Assembly: GCA_958295665.1 (NCBI GenBank)
Contig: OY282558.1
Location: 187,280,015-187,344,014, forward strand
Source of the DNA: Tipula vernalis
Lineage: Eukaryota > Arthropoda > Insecta > Diptera > Tipulidae
DNA: 64,000 bases
Direction of reading: 5' to 3'
Part shown: positions 43,691-55,349 of the stretch, in pieces
How the letters are laid out: each line of letters opens with the position of its first letter
Position numbering within the stretch: the first letter of the stretch is position 1
Notes under the pieces: model-generated
Database searches by the model: none
The model's input: the letters and a program-made list of their open reading frames with translations, nothing else
Told to the model about the DNA's origin: nothing
Made by a program: the position numbers and the translations under genes

Positions 43691-46290
43691 AAAACAAAAA
43701 ACTTCGGAATTCGAAAAATTGCGACATTAAAAAATCATTTGTAAAATGATTTATATACAACAGAGAAATAAAAATGTAACAATATATGGTCCAATCCTAA
43801 AAACCAAGGCAGAAGAAATAGGAAGAATAATGAATAAAGAATTCAAATGTACAGAAATTTGAATTTTTCGGTTTCGGCAACAACACAATATTGTTTTGAG
43901 TTAACATTGATGGTAGTGGTAATAGCTAGGTATCAATAGTACACTTTACGCTATTAATTCACGTAAGACTTTCATGTAAGACACATGTGACGCTTCGTTT
44001 TGACATTTTATGATTTGTGATTCTTTTCTCCTTGTCAATCACCCGCTGCATTCAACTAAAATTTTAAATGTTGTAGTAATTACAAATATTGAAAACTAGT
44101 TTTTAAATGAATTTTTTAAAACCTTGCGATAAATGATAAAATTGATTTATTTAGACCAAAATTAATTTATTTTTCACAAAAATAGTAATTTGCAAAAATT
44201 AAAATAGAAACTAGAGAGGTCACTAATCCAATACATTTCACATAGATGGTAGCAAAAAAATGTATGGCTTATTTTAGGCTGAATAATCGACCGTTAAAAC
44301 AATACACATACAAGGAAAACCGTCAAATACAATTTTTGACCCAATTAGTCCTCAAATTCCTTTTATAAATCAAAATTTTATAAATTAAGCTCAATTTGCT
44401 ATATAGTCAAATGCAAAGTAGTGTGTTTTGAGCCTTTGAAAACACTTTTCATACCATAAATTCAAATATTAATATCCCAGAAACTAAATTATTATATTTA
44501 ATTGATTTACAATTTATACATTTGTAATACAATATTCAATCGACAACATATGTTTCGTTTATGGTATAATAACCCGAGATTATCCCTGCCGCCCATCACA
44601 ATAACAATTCACATTTAAAATAATTCACCCAATTAAAGCAACAGTTGGGCAATCGAAAAAATCCTTTTTGTATTAGGGTTTTGCCATTTAGTAACGATAA
44701 TATTACAAGGAATACGTATTTCAGAGTTTGGATGAACTCTATTTCATTAGATAAAATATAAAAAACAAATAAATAAATAACAAAACATGTAAGGATTTAA
44801 AATATTTTCATTTGATAAATAAAAAGAGGATTTATTGCATTTCAATTCTATAAACATGTGTTTTACAACTAATTGGTTCGTTGTTCTTAAAAATAGTAAA
44901 GGATTTTGTTAGAAAATAGATTATAACTTGAACCTAGTTTATAAGGGCCAAATTGGATCCACTTCCAGGGCATTTTTTCGTTTGATCAGTGGGTGAAAAA
45001 TTTGATCTTATCGAAATGCTTCATTTTTCAAAATATCAAGACTTTATCAAAAATGTTAATATCACCCAAAAATATAAATTTTTAAATTGGCGTGTCTGAC
45101 CTTCCGGGCATACGTTTTCATTTTTAAAGTTTTCTGCTATTCTCATAAATATTTGGTAGAAACTAAAAATGTCAAATAAATTTTTGGAAAAAAAACGCAC
45201 CAAGGAATATATTTTTTATCATGAGATCCATGGTGGTGATTAACTTTACAAACAAATCCTGCGGAAATATTACTGATTTGAATCGAAGTAGAATTTTTGC
45301 AACCCTTTTTCTAAAAAAATAACAAATGTAAAAGCTAAATAAATATGAACAGCATTCATTTCTCAGCTTCATCTGAACCTGTCATATTCATTTTAAATAA
45401 AATTTAGTCAATGTTTTCATAAAAATTAAATAAAGCTTAAATAGACTGTAGAGATTCAACGTTTCTTTGTTTAATTAAAAGCAAAAAAAAACTTTCTACT
45501 TTACATACGACTACATTACAACTGCTAAAATTATTATTACATACTTTGGGTAAAACGTTGAAAAGATAAAAAAAAAGTATAAAGCTCTTTTCATTTCCAT
45601 GTTTTTAAATCTATTTGCATAATGATGAATTTGTAAATGAAAAAGAGGACGATGAATTTGTCTAAAAGTTTGATGAAATACGAAAGATTTTTGTAATGTA
45701 TGCAAGCGAAGTTTTTATTAAATTTTAGTAAACAAAATGTATAAGTGGGTAAAGCATATATATGCTTTGGTTTCGATTTGTGTTGCGGAAAGTCTCTGTA
45801 ATAAGTGAGGTTCGTGTTACCAGTGCCGTAACGAAGATAATTTCAAGAATTTTGGAATATTTCGACCATCCTTGTTATTATTAACAATTGATAAAAATTA
45901 GATAGTATTAGATGTATTATTAAATTTCAATATAAGGGATCCAATTTAAATAATTATTCACAGGCGTCATTCCTAAATTAAGCGTTTATCGTTGATGCTT
46001 TAACCTACCTTCAAAATTAGAGTCCTTCACTGTAAATTTATTATTCTAAACTTCAAATATCTATTCAAACTACCGATTTTTTTGTTCAGTAGTGATGAAT
46101 TCGATACATTTGAGTAACGCGAAATCAATTGCTACAACAAATCTATTAATCTGATGTGTACTACTATAATCGATTCGATTTGAACAGGCAGAAAAATATA
46201 ATTTACGGTTAGTTCCGTTTCCAGATATTTCGAACATTCAGAATATACATAAATGTATATACTAGCGGAGTACCCGGTGATTCCCGGTAT
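43180..46290 (+). repeat. Large dispersed repeat, copy B
   Basis: Collinear with 1039-4655 but lacking the 704-base and 337-base blocks. Differences by eye are a few percent plus small indels, and the right end is again ACTAGCGGAGTACCCGGTGA. No ORF of note. Confidence 0.8.
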
Positions 46291-46499
46291 TAATTAACTA
46301 TTATACTTTTCCTAAGTCGACTACAACAATTATGCAGTGAATTTATTAATTTCATTTTGATTTACGATATCTCGGTAATAGATACAAATATTTAGACATT
46401 TAAAATTGGGTATGAGAGGAGATGAATGGTACTTTACGATGGAACCCTTATGGTTCTTACTGCTGGAATACAATAAAATACTGAAACCCATACAAACAG

Positions 46500-48640
46500 C
46501 CTTTTTTATACTTTTAGGTTAGGATAGCCCAAAATCCTGACATGATAGGGCAATTCTACGGCCAGATTCGAATTCAGCATCGAAAAATACGGATCTACAA
46601 TGAGGTCGTAAATTTTGTTGCGGCCAATGTTTTCGTTTAGTAAAAATGTATTATATCGTTCCTTGTATATTTCCAGTTCTTCTAACCTGTTCATTAGTAA
46701 TCCTTTTCGTATTCTGTTTAATATCTGTGAGTTTGTGTTGAGGTCAATGTAATGATGTTTTTCTGTAGTCAAGCCCTGTGCATATTTCGAGTCGATTTTG
46801 GGTTTTCCGATTTCTTTTATATGTTCTGTAAACGTAACTTGAAAACTTCTATCAGTTTGTCCGATGTATAATTTGGGGTAATCATTACATGTATTCTTAT
46901 TGATTCCGATGTTTATTGGTGTATTTATGTTACGTTGTTTGAGTCGATTCCCTAATTTGTTGTTTGTTTTAAATGCCATCGTGTATCCGTGTTTTTTAAA
47001 AACCTTCGTTAAATTCTTGTTGATGTTATTATTGTACTCTATAGTGATGTATTCTTCTGCTTGTTTAACGTGGTCACCATATCCGGTTGTTTATTCATTA
47101 TGTCAATTAAGTCCGTATTATAACCGTTTTTTATTGCTATTTGTCTAATGATTTTAAGTTCTTCCGTATAGTGCTGATTGTTTATCGGGATCGTGTTTAG
47201 TCCATTTATTAAAAAGCTGAACGATGCCATCTGATGTTGGTATGGCTGGTTAGATGATTTGTCAATGGCGTGATCCGTTTGCGTTGCTTTTCTGTATATT
47301 TTGAATGAATGCTTGTTGTTAACCTTTGTTATTGTCAAGTCTAAAAAATTAATGGCTTTGTTCGTCTCTGATTGTAGAGTAAATTTTATGTTCGGATGTT
47401 TGTTGTTTATGTTTTGTGAAGATTGCTGAGTTGTGTCATTGTGCCGTTAAATAGTATTAGAATATCGTCCACGTATCTGTGCCAGTACCTGATTATTTGG
47501 TTTTTGTTGTTCGATTCTGTTAATATATGCTGTTTTTCAAAGTGATTGATGTATATGTTAGGTAAGGTTTATAAAGAGGATGGAGGATTCCCCACTGTAG
47601 GTGCATCAGTCTTTGAATAGAATTTGTTATTGTGTTGAAAATAGTTTTGTTCTGTGACTGTTTTGATTAGAGTGATAATTTCGTCAATTTTTTCTTTCCT
47701 GATTCCGTTTTTCTGTAACAGTTCCTTGGTTATTTGAATTGTCTCTTGAGTTTGTATGTTTGTATACATGTTGGTTATGTCGAATGACGCCAGTTTCGCT
47801 GTTGGTGGTATATCTATTGATTCTATTTTGTTGATTAGTTCAATGTTATCGTTCGAAAATAATTAATTTCTTTAGCAACTTTTTACGCTGGTGCGGCTGT
47901 GAAGTCTACGATTGGTCTCATGGCCATTTCTGGTTTCTGAATTTTTGGTAGTGCTCTGATTTTAGGTGCCGTTGGTTTTATGGTTTTAAGTCGTCTTTTT
48001 TGTCCTGGGTTAAGCATAAAACAGTTGTTAATCATTTTATTGATCGTCTTGTGATATTTGGTTGTTGGGTCTTCTTGGAGTTCGACTATGTTATTATTGT
48101 TTTCGATATAGTCATCAATCTTCGAGTTATAGTCATCTGTTTTCATTATAACTAGTGTATTCCATTTATGAGCTTTTGTTATTAGAGCGTCATTCTCTAA
48201 TAACTTAACATTAATGTCTTTCATTGTTTGTCATTCGGTTTTGTGGATGTTTTGGTTTGAAGTTGGCTTGTTTTTGCGTATATCAATTGCAATAAGTGTC
48301 CGTATGTTATCCTGATGTTGTTCGTTTGTTTGTCTTATTGCGTTTTCAATATCAAGTAGTTGTCGTGTTGTTTTTGTTGAATTGTTGGGTGGAGCAACAT
48401 TAAATTTAAGCCTTTTCTCCAGTAATATTTGTTCCTGATTATTAAAAATGATGTCCGTCATATTATGTACTCTATGGTAGAATTCATGATTTATCTGTAT
48501 TTGTTCATTATTTTGAACTATTATTAAATAGGGTGTAAAAGCAGTTTTTAGCATAATTTTAGTTAGTGTTTGTTAGAAATTTGATAAAGGAGTAACATCC
48601 GAAACGATCGTAATTTCATTTACAAATAAAATAAAAACAC
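46500..48640 (-). mobile_element. Penelope-like element 2, nearly full length but decayed
   Basis: Minus-strand coding pieces run from about 48554 to 46506 in the usual order: N-terminal region, RT, linker, GIY-YIG. No terminal repeats could be paired. Confidence 0.75.
46506..48554 (-). pseudogene. Penelope-like polyprotein: RT and GIY-YIG endonuclease
   Basis: Pieces in order: 48554-48231 N-terminal; 48224-47883 with ITKAHKWNTLVIMKTDDY and KIRALPKIQKPEMAMRPIVD; 47769-47569 with MYTNIQTQETIQITKELL and EQNYFQHNNKFYSK; YWHRYVDDIL at about 47465 with intact YVDD. Next is 47338-47039 with KHSFKIYRKATQTDHAI, and 46979-46506 with the endonuclease-like CNDYPKLYIGQTDRSF and EHIKEIGKP. The first motif of the endonuclease is damaged (GINKNT where GIYKL is usual). 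At least five frameshifts occur. RT and endonuclease together would carry out target-primed insertion. Confidence 0.8.
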
Positions 48641-48719
48641 GTTAAAGAAAGTGACAAAACCAAAATATTGCGTTCTGTTATATAAAATCTAGCTGAACTA
48701 TTTTTAGAACTCTTTTTAA

Positions 48720-49560
48720 AAAACAAATTTAAATTTGACGATAGTTCTCCAACGTTCCCAGAAACCGTATTAGGGTAGATCGTTAGTGGTAAATGCTAAC
48801 AAAATAATTGTTCTAGATATAATTTTTGTTTAGAACAACTAATAAAAAGGTTTTGGAATTAGAGCGATATTCTCCTGGCCAATTTTTTTCGAATGAAGAG
48901 CAATTATGTGAGGAACATTTTAAAAATACTGTTAGTCGAAAGTCTAAAGGGAAGTTTATGGTTAAATTACCAATAAACAAAAAAATCAATTTCCTCGTAC
49001 CATCAAAGGATCAAGCTCTGAAACGATTGAAATACCTCGAAAATAAGTTTATTGCTAATCCTTTATTTAAAAGAGAATAGTCGAATTGCATTAAAGAATA
49101 TATTGAATTAGGATTACATATGAAATTAGCTCTCAGGTGCAATGAAACCAATTACTGTTCATATGTCATGCCGCATCATGCGGTTATAAAACCCTCGAGT
49201 TCCACGACCAAATGGCGCATCGTGTTTGATGCGTCAGCCAAGACTTTAACCAACTTTTCATTAAATGATGCTCTTCGAGTTGGTCCCCACTCAAACAAAA
49301 TATATTTTATTGGCTTTGAAAATTTACTGATAGAAAAAATGACAATCGATCTATCACATTGCCATGAAATTTTCGATAAATCGGTTGCATTCAGAATACA
49401 ACACGTTTATTTTGCTCAACATGTTGCCAACAGTTGGCGGATCTCAAAGCGCCCATTATTTTGCGATTTAGGAAATATACCTATGTATAGTGACCGCTGA
49501 CATTTGCAAGATGTAAAGCCAAACATAAAGGCAAATCAATATAGCTTCAGACCAACTACC
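48720..49560 (+). pseudogene. BEL/Pao retrotransposon pol fragment
   Basis: The frame 48826-49080 contains EEHFKNTVSRKSKGKFMVKL and ALKRLKYLENKFIANPL, the linker before RT in BEL/Pao Pol. 49081-49500 continues (after one stop) with YIELGLH, then YVMPHHAVIKPSSSTTKWRI and VFDASAKTLTNFSLNDALRV, the N-terminal RT block of this family. The catalytic region is missing; after GFENLLIEK the frame degenerates. No LTRs are seen. It is a short inactive piece. Confidence 0.75.
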
Positions 49561-49870
49561 ATTGCAATCCATTATTCTCTGGAGTTTTAATCCAGATGAT
49601 AAAATATTTATTTATTTATTTATCTGGTTACAATTTCAATAATACATTAATATATACTAAGAATTTGTTTAAAAAAAAAAGTAAAATTAAACAGACATGA
49701 AAAATTACCAATAATTTAAAAGAACATTAGACAATAAATCCTTAAATGCATCCCTAGATAGATTAAAGTCGAAAGCCGATCGAACTTTATTAAAAGAAAC
49801 AGTAGATTGATAAACAGGTTCATATTTACCGTAGTTATGCCTAGTATAAGGCAGCTTAATTTGAAAATCT

Positions 49871-50200
49871 CTAACGCGAAGGGTCCTTAACGGAGTATAT
49901 ACATATATCGTACAACATCAAAATCTCAGGACAGTCATTTTTAGACACCAACAAGTCTTTAACCAATAAAGTGCCTATTTCGATTCTGCGGATAAAGAGC
50001 GGCTCAATATTTATTAATTTACATCTACCTCGATACGGTGGGAGTATAAAAGCGGGTAGGTTCCCATCTCTGGGCAACATTCGCAGAGAAAACTTTAAAA
50101 AGCGCTTTTGAACACTTTCTATTCGGGTTGAACAGTTACCATAAATCGGATTCCAAATTGCTGCACCATATTCCAACAACGAACGCACAAACGAGATATA
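49871..50200 (-). pseudogene. LINE ORF2, 3' portion
   Basis: LYISFVRSLLEYGAAIWNPI opens the piece, which continues the RT thumb (RIESVQKRFLKFSLRML) to a stop at 49871. When the transposon and one TAA are removed, the frame joins DPYSIKI directly to LYISFVRS, as expected for this protein family. Confidence 0.85.
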
Positions 50201-50702
50201 TAACCCGACAAACAATTTCAATTTTGACACCGAAAAAAAACTGAGCTGTTACCGGGGACCGAGTTGGTAACGAACCCGAGCGGTTACCATAAAATTACCT
50301 ATTTTTGGCACACAATGGTTTGGAACTGTTTACGAATTGTTACCGTCGGTAAAATCTCAGGGTTTGTTACTGTACGGTAACCAACATTTTATGTTGTACC
50401 ATTTTGAGTAATATGTGGTCTTGATTAACTAATATTATTGTGGCATGTTATATGATATCTTTAAACAACACAAACATTAAACATTTTCTGATACATTATG
50501 GTATTTTTTTCTGTAAAGAAACCAATGTTTTGTTCTACAAAATTTATACTACAAATTGGTTGTAAAAACTGACTAGACTGTGATGTTTTGTATTATATTG
50601 TTATATGATATAATTCATATAATAATGTATAATTAATCAAATAATAACAAAAAAATTGAACGTAATTATTTTGAATTTATTTATTATAATATTTATGTTT
50701 AT

Positions 50703-53182
50703 TTAATTTAATTTTTTGCTACTACGGGTCATTACAATAGTTGACCGCTTCAAAAATTGTTGAATGGCTTTTTTAGTTTCATCGGTCGTTACCGGAGCAT
50801 CTAAATTTAAATAATTCAATGTATTTTCGGCTAATTGAATTATATTGTGAAGATCCATGAATATTAATTTGTGAATTCCTATAAGCAAAAAGTAAAACAC
50901 AAATATGATTACAATAATACAAAAATTCGAAATATTTTCCTATAATAGTGGTCTTTACACGGTCAGTATGTATTAATTAATGTCATTACTTTGCGAGAAT
51001 GACATTATCGTGTATGTCGATAAAAAAAGTAATGATGTACGGTAATGATGAAAATTCGAATTTTTTAATATCGAATTATCATTATCGATGTGTGGTAGTG
51101 ATACTGTCAGCATAAATGATATTATCGTATGTTATACCACAAGACGATCGAAAATTTTCGATTATACGAGACGTATTGCCTGAAACACCACGAGACCGAA
51201 GGTCGAGTGGTGTTTTGCAAAGGCAATACGTCGAAATAAGAGAAAATTATCCATTGTCGTGTGGTATACAGGAGACTATATCTTGAATAAAGAAAACAAT
51301 AAATTTAAATAGAAAAGTTACAATTTGGAAAGTTTACAAAAGTTACAAACTGGAAACTGAAATATATAAACAGAATTGTTGTTTTTTCTTTTGTCAAATT
51401 TCAAATTTGCTAAGCCTACGCGATTTTAATTATGCTACTACATTTTACAAATGTTTATATAATCGATTATACAAAGGCTTATATAATCGATGTAACCATA
51501 GTTACTATATTTTAACTATTAGAAAAACCAGGCATACATTGATTTTTATAATTTAATGAGTGATATAGTCGATAATAACATTATTAATACTGACTGTGTA
51601 ATGCTATTGGTATATTTGAACTCTATAATTTGATTAACTATGTTGCTTATAAACAAAAACCTCAAAAATAAAATTGATTAAAAACTGATTATTTATACAA
51701 ACAAATATGTGCATATTATACAAAAATTGGGCCGAAAGCGAGCCTCAGCAGTTTCACTGAAACTTCTACTTATATCAAATTAGAAACCGTTGAAGGTGGT
51801 TAACCCAACGACACCCCAATCGCGTTTATGTTTTTATCGAAGCGTGTTTTTAAACTTATTAATCAATTTTATTTAAAAAAATTAAACAAATAAATTATAA
51901 AAATTGATTACTATAACAATTACATGTCATTTACATTGAAACGTTTTCAATCTCTGTAGACAATGTTAAAATTTGTGAAAAATACAAAATTATCAATTTT
52001 AGCAATAATATAATATTATTGCTAAAATTGATAATTTATTACGCATCATATGAATATGTATAAGTACCTTTTGCAATTCCTGACTGTCCAGTCCATGAAT
52101 ATAATTTGATAATTTTGTAATGAATTAAATGTTCGAACATTTGTTTTACGCTTTTATTGATATTGGTAGTCCGATATTTATAAAGTCGAATAATCTATAT
52201 AAAGTTAAAAACAAAAGTTAAAAAAATTATAAGTTAAATATTTACTGTAAATAATTACCATTTGCTCCATATAATAATTTTGATTTAATTTAGCATTAAG
52301 TATATCTAATCCTTCAATAGTGCTTAATGGAACGCTCGGGTATATAAATTCATTGTCTTTTGCAATTTTTTTAATTTTTTGTTGTGTTAATAATGACGAC
52401 GATATGAAATTTTCGATATTCTGATTAGTATTAGCCAGTTCCTTTCGCAAATCTTCCAATTTTAAATTTTGCTCTTTTATTAATTCCGTTTGACATTTTG
52501 AGTGTTTCCTAATTTTTTTAATTTCGTTGCAAATATAATTTAGATTTTCCGCTAAATCATCTTCACTTTTTTTATCAGGTGGTAATGAGTTTAGCTCTAG
52601 TGAAATATGCGCCGTTGATACACTTTTTATTTCTTGAGGATTGGGAGTTTGAGGAGGTAGTTCTTTTACAACTGGGGATCTGACAGCTTCTGCAATAGAC
52701 TCGAATGTAGTTGTATCGTTGCTTTCATTAATTTTATATAAACATATTTCGGAAGATGAGATCAGTGGCTCTATAAACATTGGATTATTATTATTTATAG
52801 TTTGAAACGTTTCAAATTCTGTATTAAAATTTAATTTTGATGGTAGACGAATGGAACCCTCGTCTATTTCTGAACAAGAATTCTCCGACAAGAATTTTTC
52901 TTTAGCTTTGGCTTCCGAATAAGTTACTAAAAATAAAAAAGAAAAAAATTATTAAACATTTTTATTAAATATTTAATTAAATTTAACAGACTTACATAAA
53001 TTTTGTTTTAAAACAACGCAGGGATATAGCGTCCAACTGGCATTAGGATTCATAATTTTTTTTAAAGCTTTATAATGGTTAGGCGGCCAGTAAATATATT
53101 TTTCATCCTTAATCCACGAGGACAACACCACGGATACCTCTTTCTGTCCAAGATGGTTGGTTGTTTCGACAACAGCATACAT
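50703..53182 (-). CDS. Four-exon DUF4806-like protein, transposon second gene
   Basis: Exons by splice sites: 53182-52996 (donor GTAAGT), 52926-52259 (acceptor TTTTTAG, donor GTAATT), 52194-52068 (acceptor TTTATATAG, donor GTACTT) and 50878-50703 (acceptor CTTATAG). The lengths 187, 668, 127 and 176 sum to 1,158, and the joined frame is open: 385 residues plus stop. The N-terminus MYAVVETTNHLGQKEVSVVL, then W and YWPP, is the usual start of DUF4806-type proteins. Exon 2 is polar with a coiled coil (NYICNEIKKIRKHSKCQTEL onward). Exons 3-4 give LYSWTGQSGIAKGIHKLIFM and TTDETKKAIQQFLKRS, the DUF4806 pattern. Its role is unknown; it probably assists transposition by binding DNA or protein. M10 of a longer upstream frame (from 53206) is taken as the start. 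Confidence 0.8.
50953..51602. mobile_element. Miniature TIR element in intron 3 of the DUF4806-like gene
   Basis: The left end TTACACGGTCAGTATGTATT (from about 50952) matches the inverted right end TTACACAGTCAGTATTAAT (to about 51603). It is about 650 bases with no ORF and contains the nested palindrome at 51131-51270. It lies wholly within an intron, so it need not disrupt the gene. Confidence 0.6.
51131..51270. repeat. 140-base palindrome with inner ACCACGAGACC hairpin
   Basis: TTATACCACAAGACGA at the left pairs with TCGTGTGGTATA at the right. Inside, CGTATTGCC pairs with GGCAATACG, and at the centre CACCACGAGACC, GAA, GGTCGAGTGGTG form a tight hairpin. The arms are GC-richer than the surroundings. 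Confidence 0.85.
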
Positions 53183-53333
53183 ATTTCTAGGAATATTACA
53201 ATACATTCAGTTTTATATAGTATAACAGAAAAGCTAAACATGCAAAATCAAACATGCCAATAATATATATGTAACTAAAAAAAACTTAAATATAAGGTAC
53301 GATAAAAACTTAAGTATATCGGACTCAATTTCG

Positions 53334-55349
53334 TCAATTTTCAGAATGCATAATCGGAAAAAAAACATAAGTTTGTGCACCCTCAATGTTTGGTGTCTTC
53401 ATTCCAAATAACTTGCATTTAATTTGATCGGTATTCCAGAAACCAACTGTGTCTTCATATAAATCAGTTTCAAAAATATCAAATTTGCTGGATTCTAAAG
53501 GAATTTCATAAAAATTTCGCCGATTCTGAAATCGATTTCCAAACATAAAAATGGTATTGTGTTCGACGGCTGCGTGATCAAATTTGATTATTTCATTATT
53601 TTTCAATAAAATATAACAATTTTTAGTTCCATTATCAATTTGGAAGTTTGCAAAAATAATTTTTTTGTATATTATCGTTGTTTCACTAGTGGTCACTCTC
53701 TTTTTCAATATAGGATATTTTTTAGATGATGTTTCAGGTTTTGAATCGAACATGTTATTTAATTCGTATATCCGGTTACATATTTGTGCCAGAGGTTGAT
53801 TTGGTTTTCGAAGCATGCGTTTAATATTATACATGTAACTTTCAAAACCGAACGCAGACCAATCGTCTAACTTCCCATGCTGTCTAACATCTTCAGGTAA
53901 ATGTGTAACGCAATGCATATTATATGTTAAATTATGGTTTCCGTATAGTTCAGCCACACCTGCTACGAACTGTCTTAAAATTGATTCTGGGATGTTAGTT
54001 TTAGTTTTTGAATATATCGGATGACAAAGAATCATTATACCTACGTGAAGCAATAAAAAGTTGTTATATTTAGGTAACGTTAATATATTTTTCAAGGCAA
54101 ATGGTCCTGAATATAGTACAAACACGCGGAATTCTGACCCTTTAAAATATGACAGTTCCGATAATGACCTGATTCTTCTTTGGAAATCTGTCGGTTGGGT
54201 TAATGCTAAAGATGTAAGCCTTTGAGAAATCGCAATTTCATCTCTGTTAGGAATTAAAGCAGATGTTAAACCACTCGTCCACATTTTTAATAGTTTCTTT
54301 ACTATTCCTAAGCAAACTAGGTGAAGGTAGTCTAATGGAAAGTGTTGGATCATATCAATATTTAATTCTTCTAGAATTGATGTTTCTTTATGGTGGCTGC
54401 CATTTTCTTTAGCTCTAAAAGTTTTATCAGTGCGTAATCTGGCATTGCTTATGGGGTATGTCATCCGATTTTTTAAAAATTCGCCTTCTTCACAACACGT
54501 CGGGCACCCAAAATAAGCGTTGTGAGACTTAATCCCCAAAATAGCGGCCCTAGCAGGAGCGTCACAAACAAACGCCCGGATATTTATCAAAATGTTTGAG
54601 TTTTTATACACAAACCCCGATGACGTTAACATTTTAAGTTCGTCGATTAGCGGGCGCAGAAAATTGTTAAACATATTTGGTTTACTGTAACCATGATAGA
54701 CCCCTACAACAAAAATTTTTTCGGGAGAAACGTTACAGAGACGTCCTAACATTAACCAAAAACAGCTTTGACTACTTTTGCTTATTGGAACGCCATCGAT
54801 ATTAAAATCTAATATAATTTTTTCTGGTAAAGTCGGCAGATCCAACAACACCCTATCCAAGCCGCTAGCAACACCTATGTACACCATATTCCCCGGTTCA
54901 CATGGCAACACAGCTCTACTGATCGGTGTGTGAAGAAGGGTTCGGCTATCCTTTGGTAAATAACTAAATCCATTTTCGTTCAAAAATTTTAAGATTTCCG
55001 TTAATGCGTTTGATGTTATATTATGTTTTATACTCCAGTTTCTTAGGAAAGATTTAACATCCTGTATGCTATCGGTGTTCTCATCGTCGTCGTCCAGATC
55101 ACTTAAATAATTAGTAGAATTTACGTCATCATCATCTATTTGGTTGATGTCTTCGCTATTCTCATTTAGCAATTGATGTGTTGAATTTGATATCGGTAAA
55201 TTTTCCATAATCATTCTATCATCATTTCCGATCATTTCATCGTTTGCAGATACGGGATTTTCATTATTAATTATAGGATTGCGAGGTCTATTAAGTCGGC
55301 GTCGAATAGATTGCTTTGAAAGCCTATTTAGCGGTTTATATTTTGGCAT
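53334..55349 (-). CDS. EnSpm/CACTA-like transposase, uninterrupted, 671 residues
   Basis: The frame is intact from MPKYKPLNRLSKQSIRRRLN to a stop at 53334. An acidic, disordered stretch (60-95) is followed by LPKDSRTLLHTP (131-142). The catalytic domain follows: DFNIDGVPISKSS (D185), FVCDAPARAAILGIKSHNAY (D263, H276), GCPTC (C282, C285), FPLDYLHLVCLGIVKKLL (D340, H343), NMHCVTHLPEDV (477-488) and AFGFESYMYNIKRMLRKP with E503. This pattern (IDG, CDAPA, CxxC, FPLDxxH, FE) is that of EnSpm/CACTA-type transposases of animals and plants. It would cut the element ends. It lies just upstream of the DUF4806-like gene on the same strand, about 150 bases apart. No lesion is visible. Confidence 0.85.
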   Translation of the reverse strand: MPKYKPLNRLSKQSIRRRLNRPRNPIINNENPVSANDEMIGNDDRMIMENLPISNSTHQLLNENSEDINQIDDDDVNSTNYLSDLDDDDENTDSIQDVKSFLRNWSIKHNITSNALTEILKFLNENGFSYLPKDSRTLLHTPISRAVLPCEPGNMVYIGVASGLDRVLLDLPTLPEKIILDFNIDGVPISKSSQSCFWLMLGRLCNVSPEKIFVVGVYHGYSKPNMFNNFLRPLIDELKMLTSSGFVYKNSNILINIRAFVCDAPARAAILGIKSHNAYFGCPTCCEEGEFLKNRMTYPISNARLRTDKTFRAKENGSHHKETSILEELNIDMIQHFPLDYLHLVCLGIVKKLLKMWTSGLTSALIPNRDEIAISQRLTSLALTQPTDFQRRIRSLSELSYFKGSEFRVFVLYSGPFALKNILTLPKYNNFLLLHVGIMILCHPIYSKTKTNIPESILRQFVAGVAELYGNHNLTYNMHCVTHLPEDVRQHGKLDDWSAFGFESYMYNIKRMLRKPNQPLAQICNRIYELNNMFDSKPETSSKKYPILKKRVTTSETTIIYKKIIFANFQIDNGTKNCYILLKNNEIIKFDHAAVEHNTIFMFGNRFQNRRNFYEIPLESSKFDIFETDLYEDTVGFWNTDQIKCKLFGMKTPNIEGAQTYVFFPIMHSEN

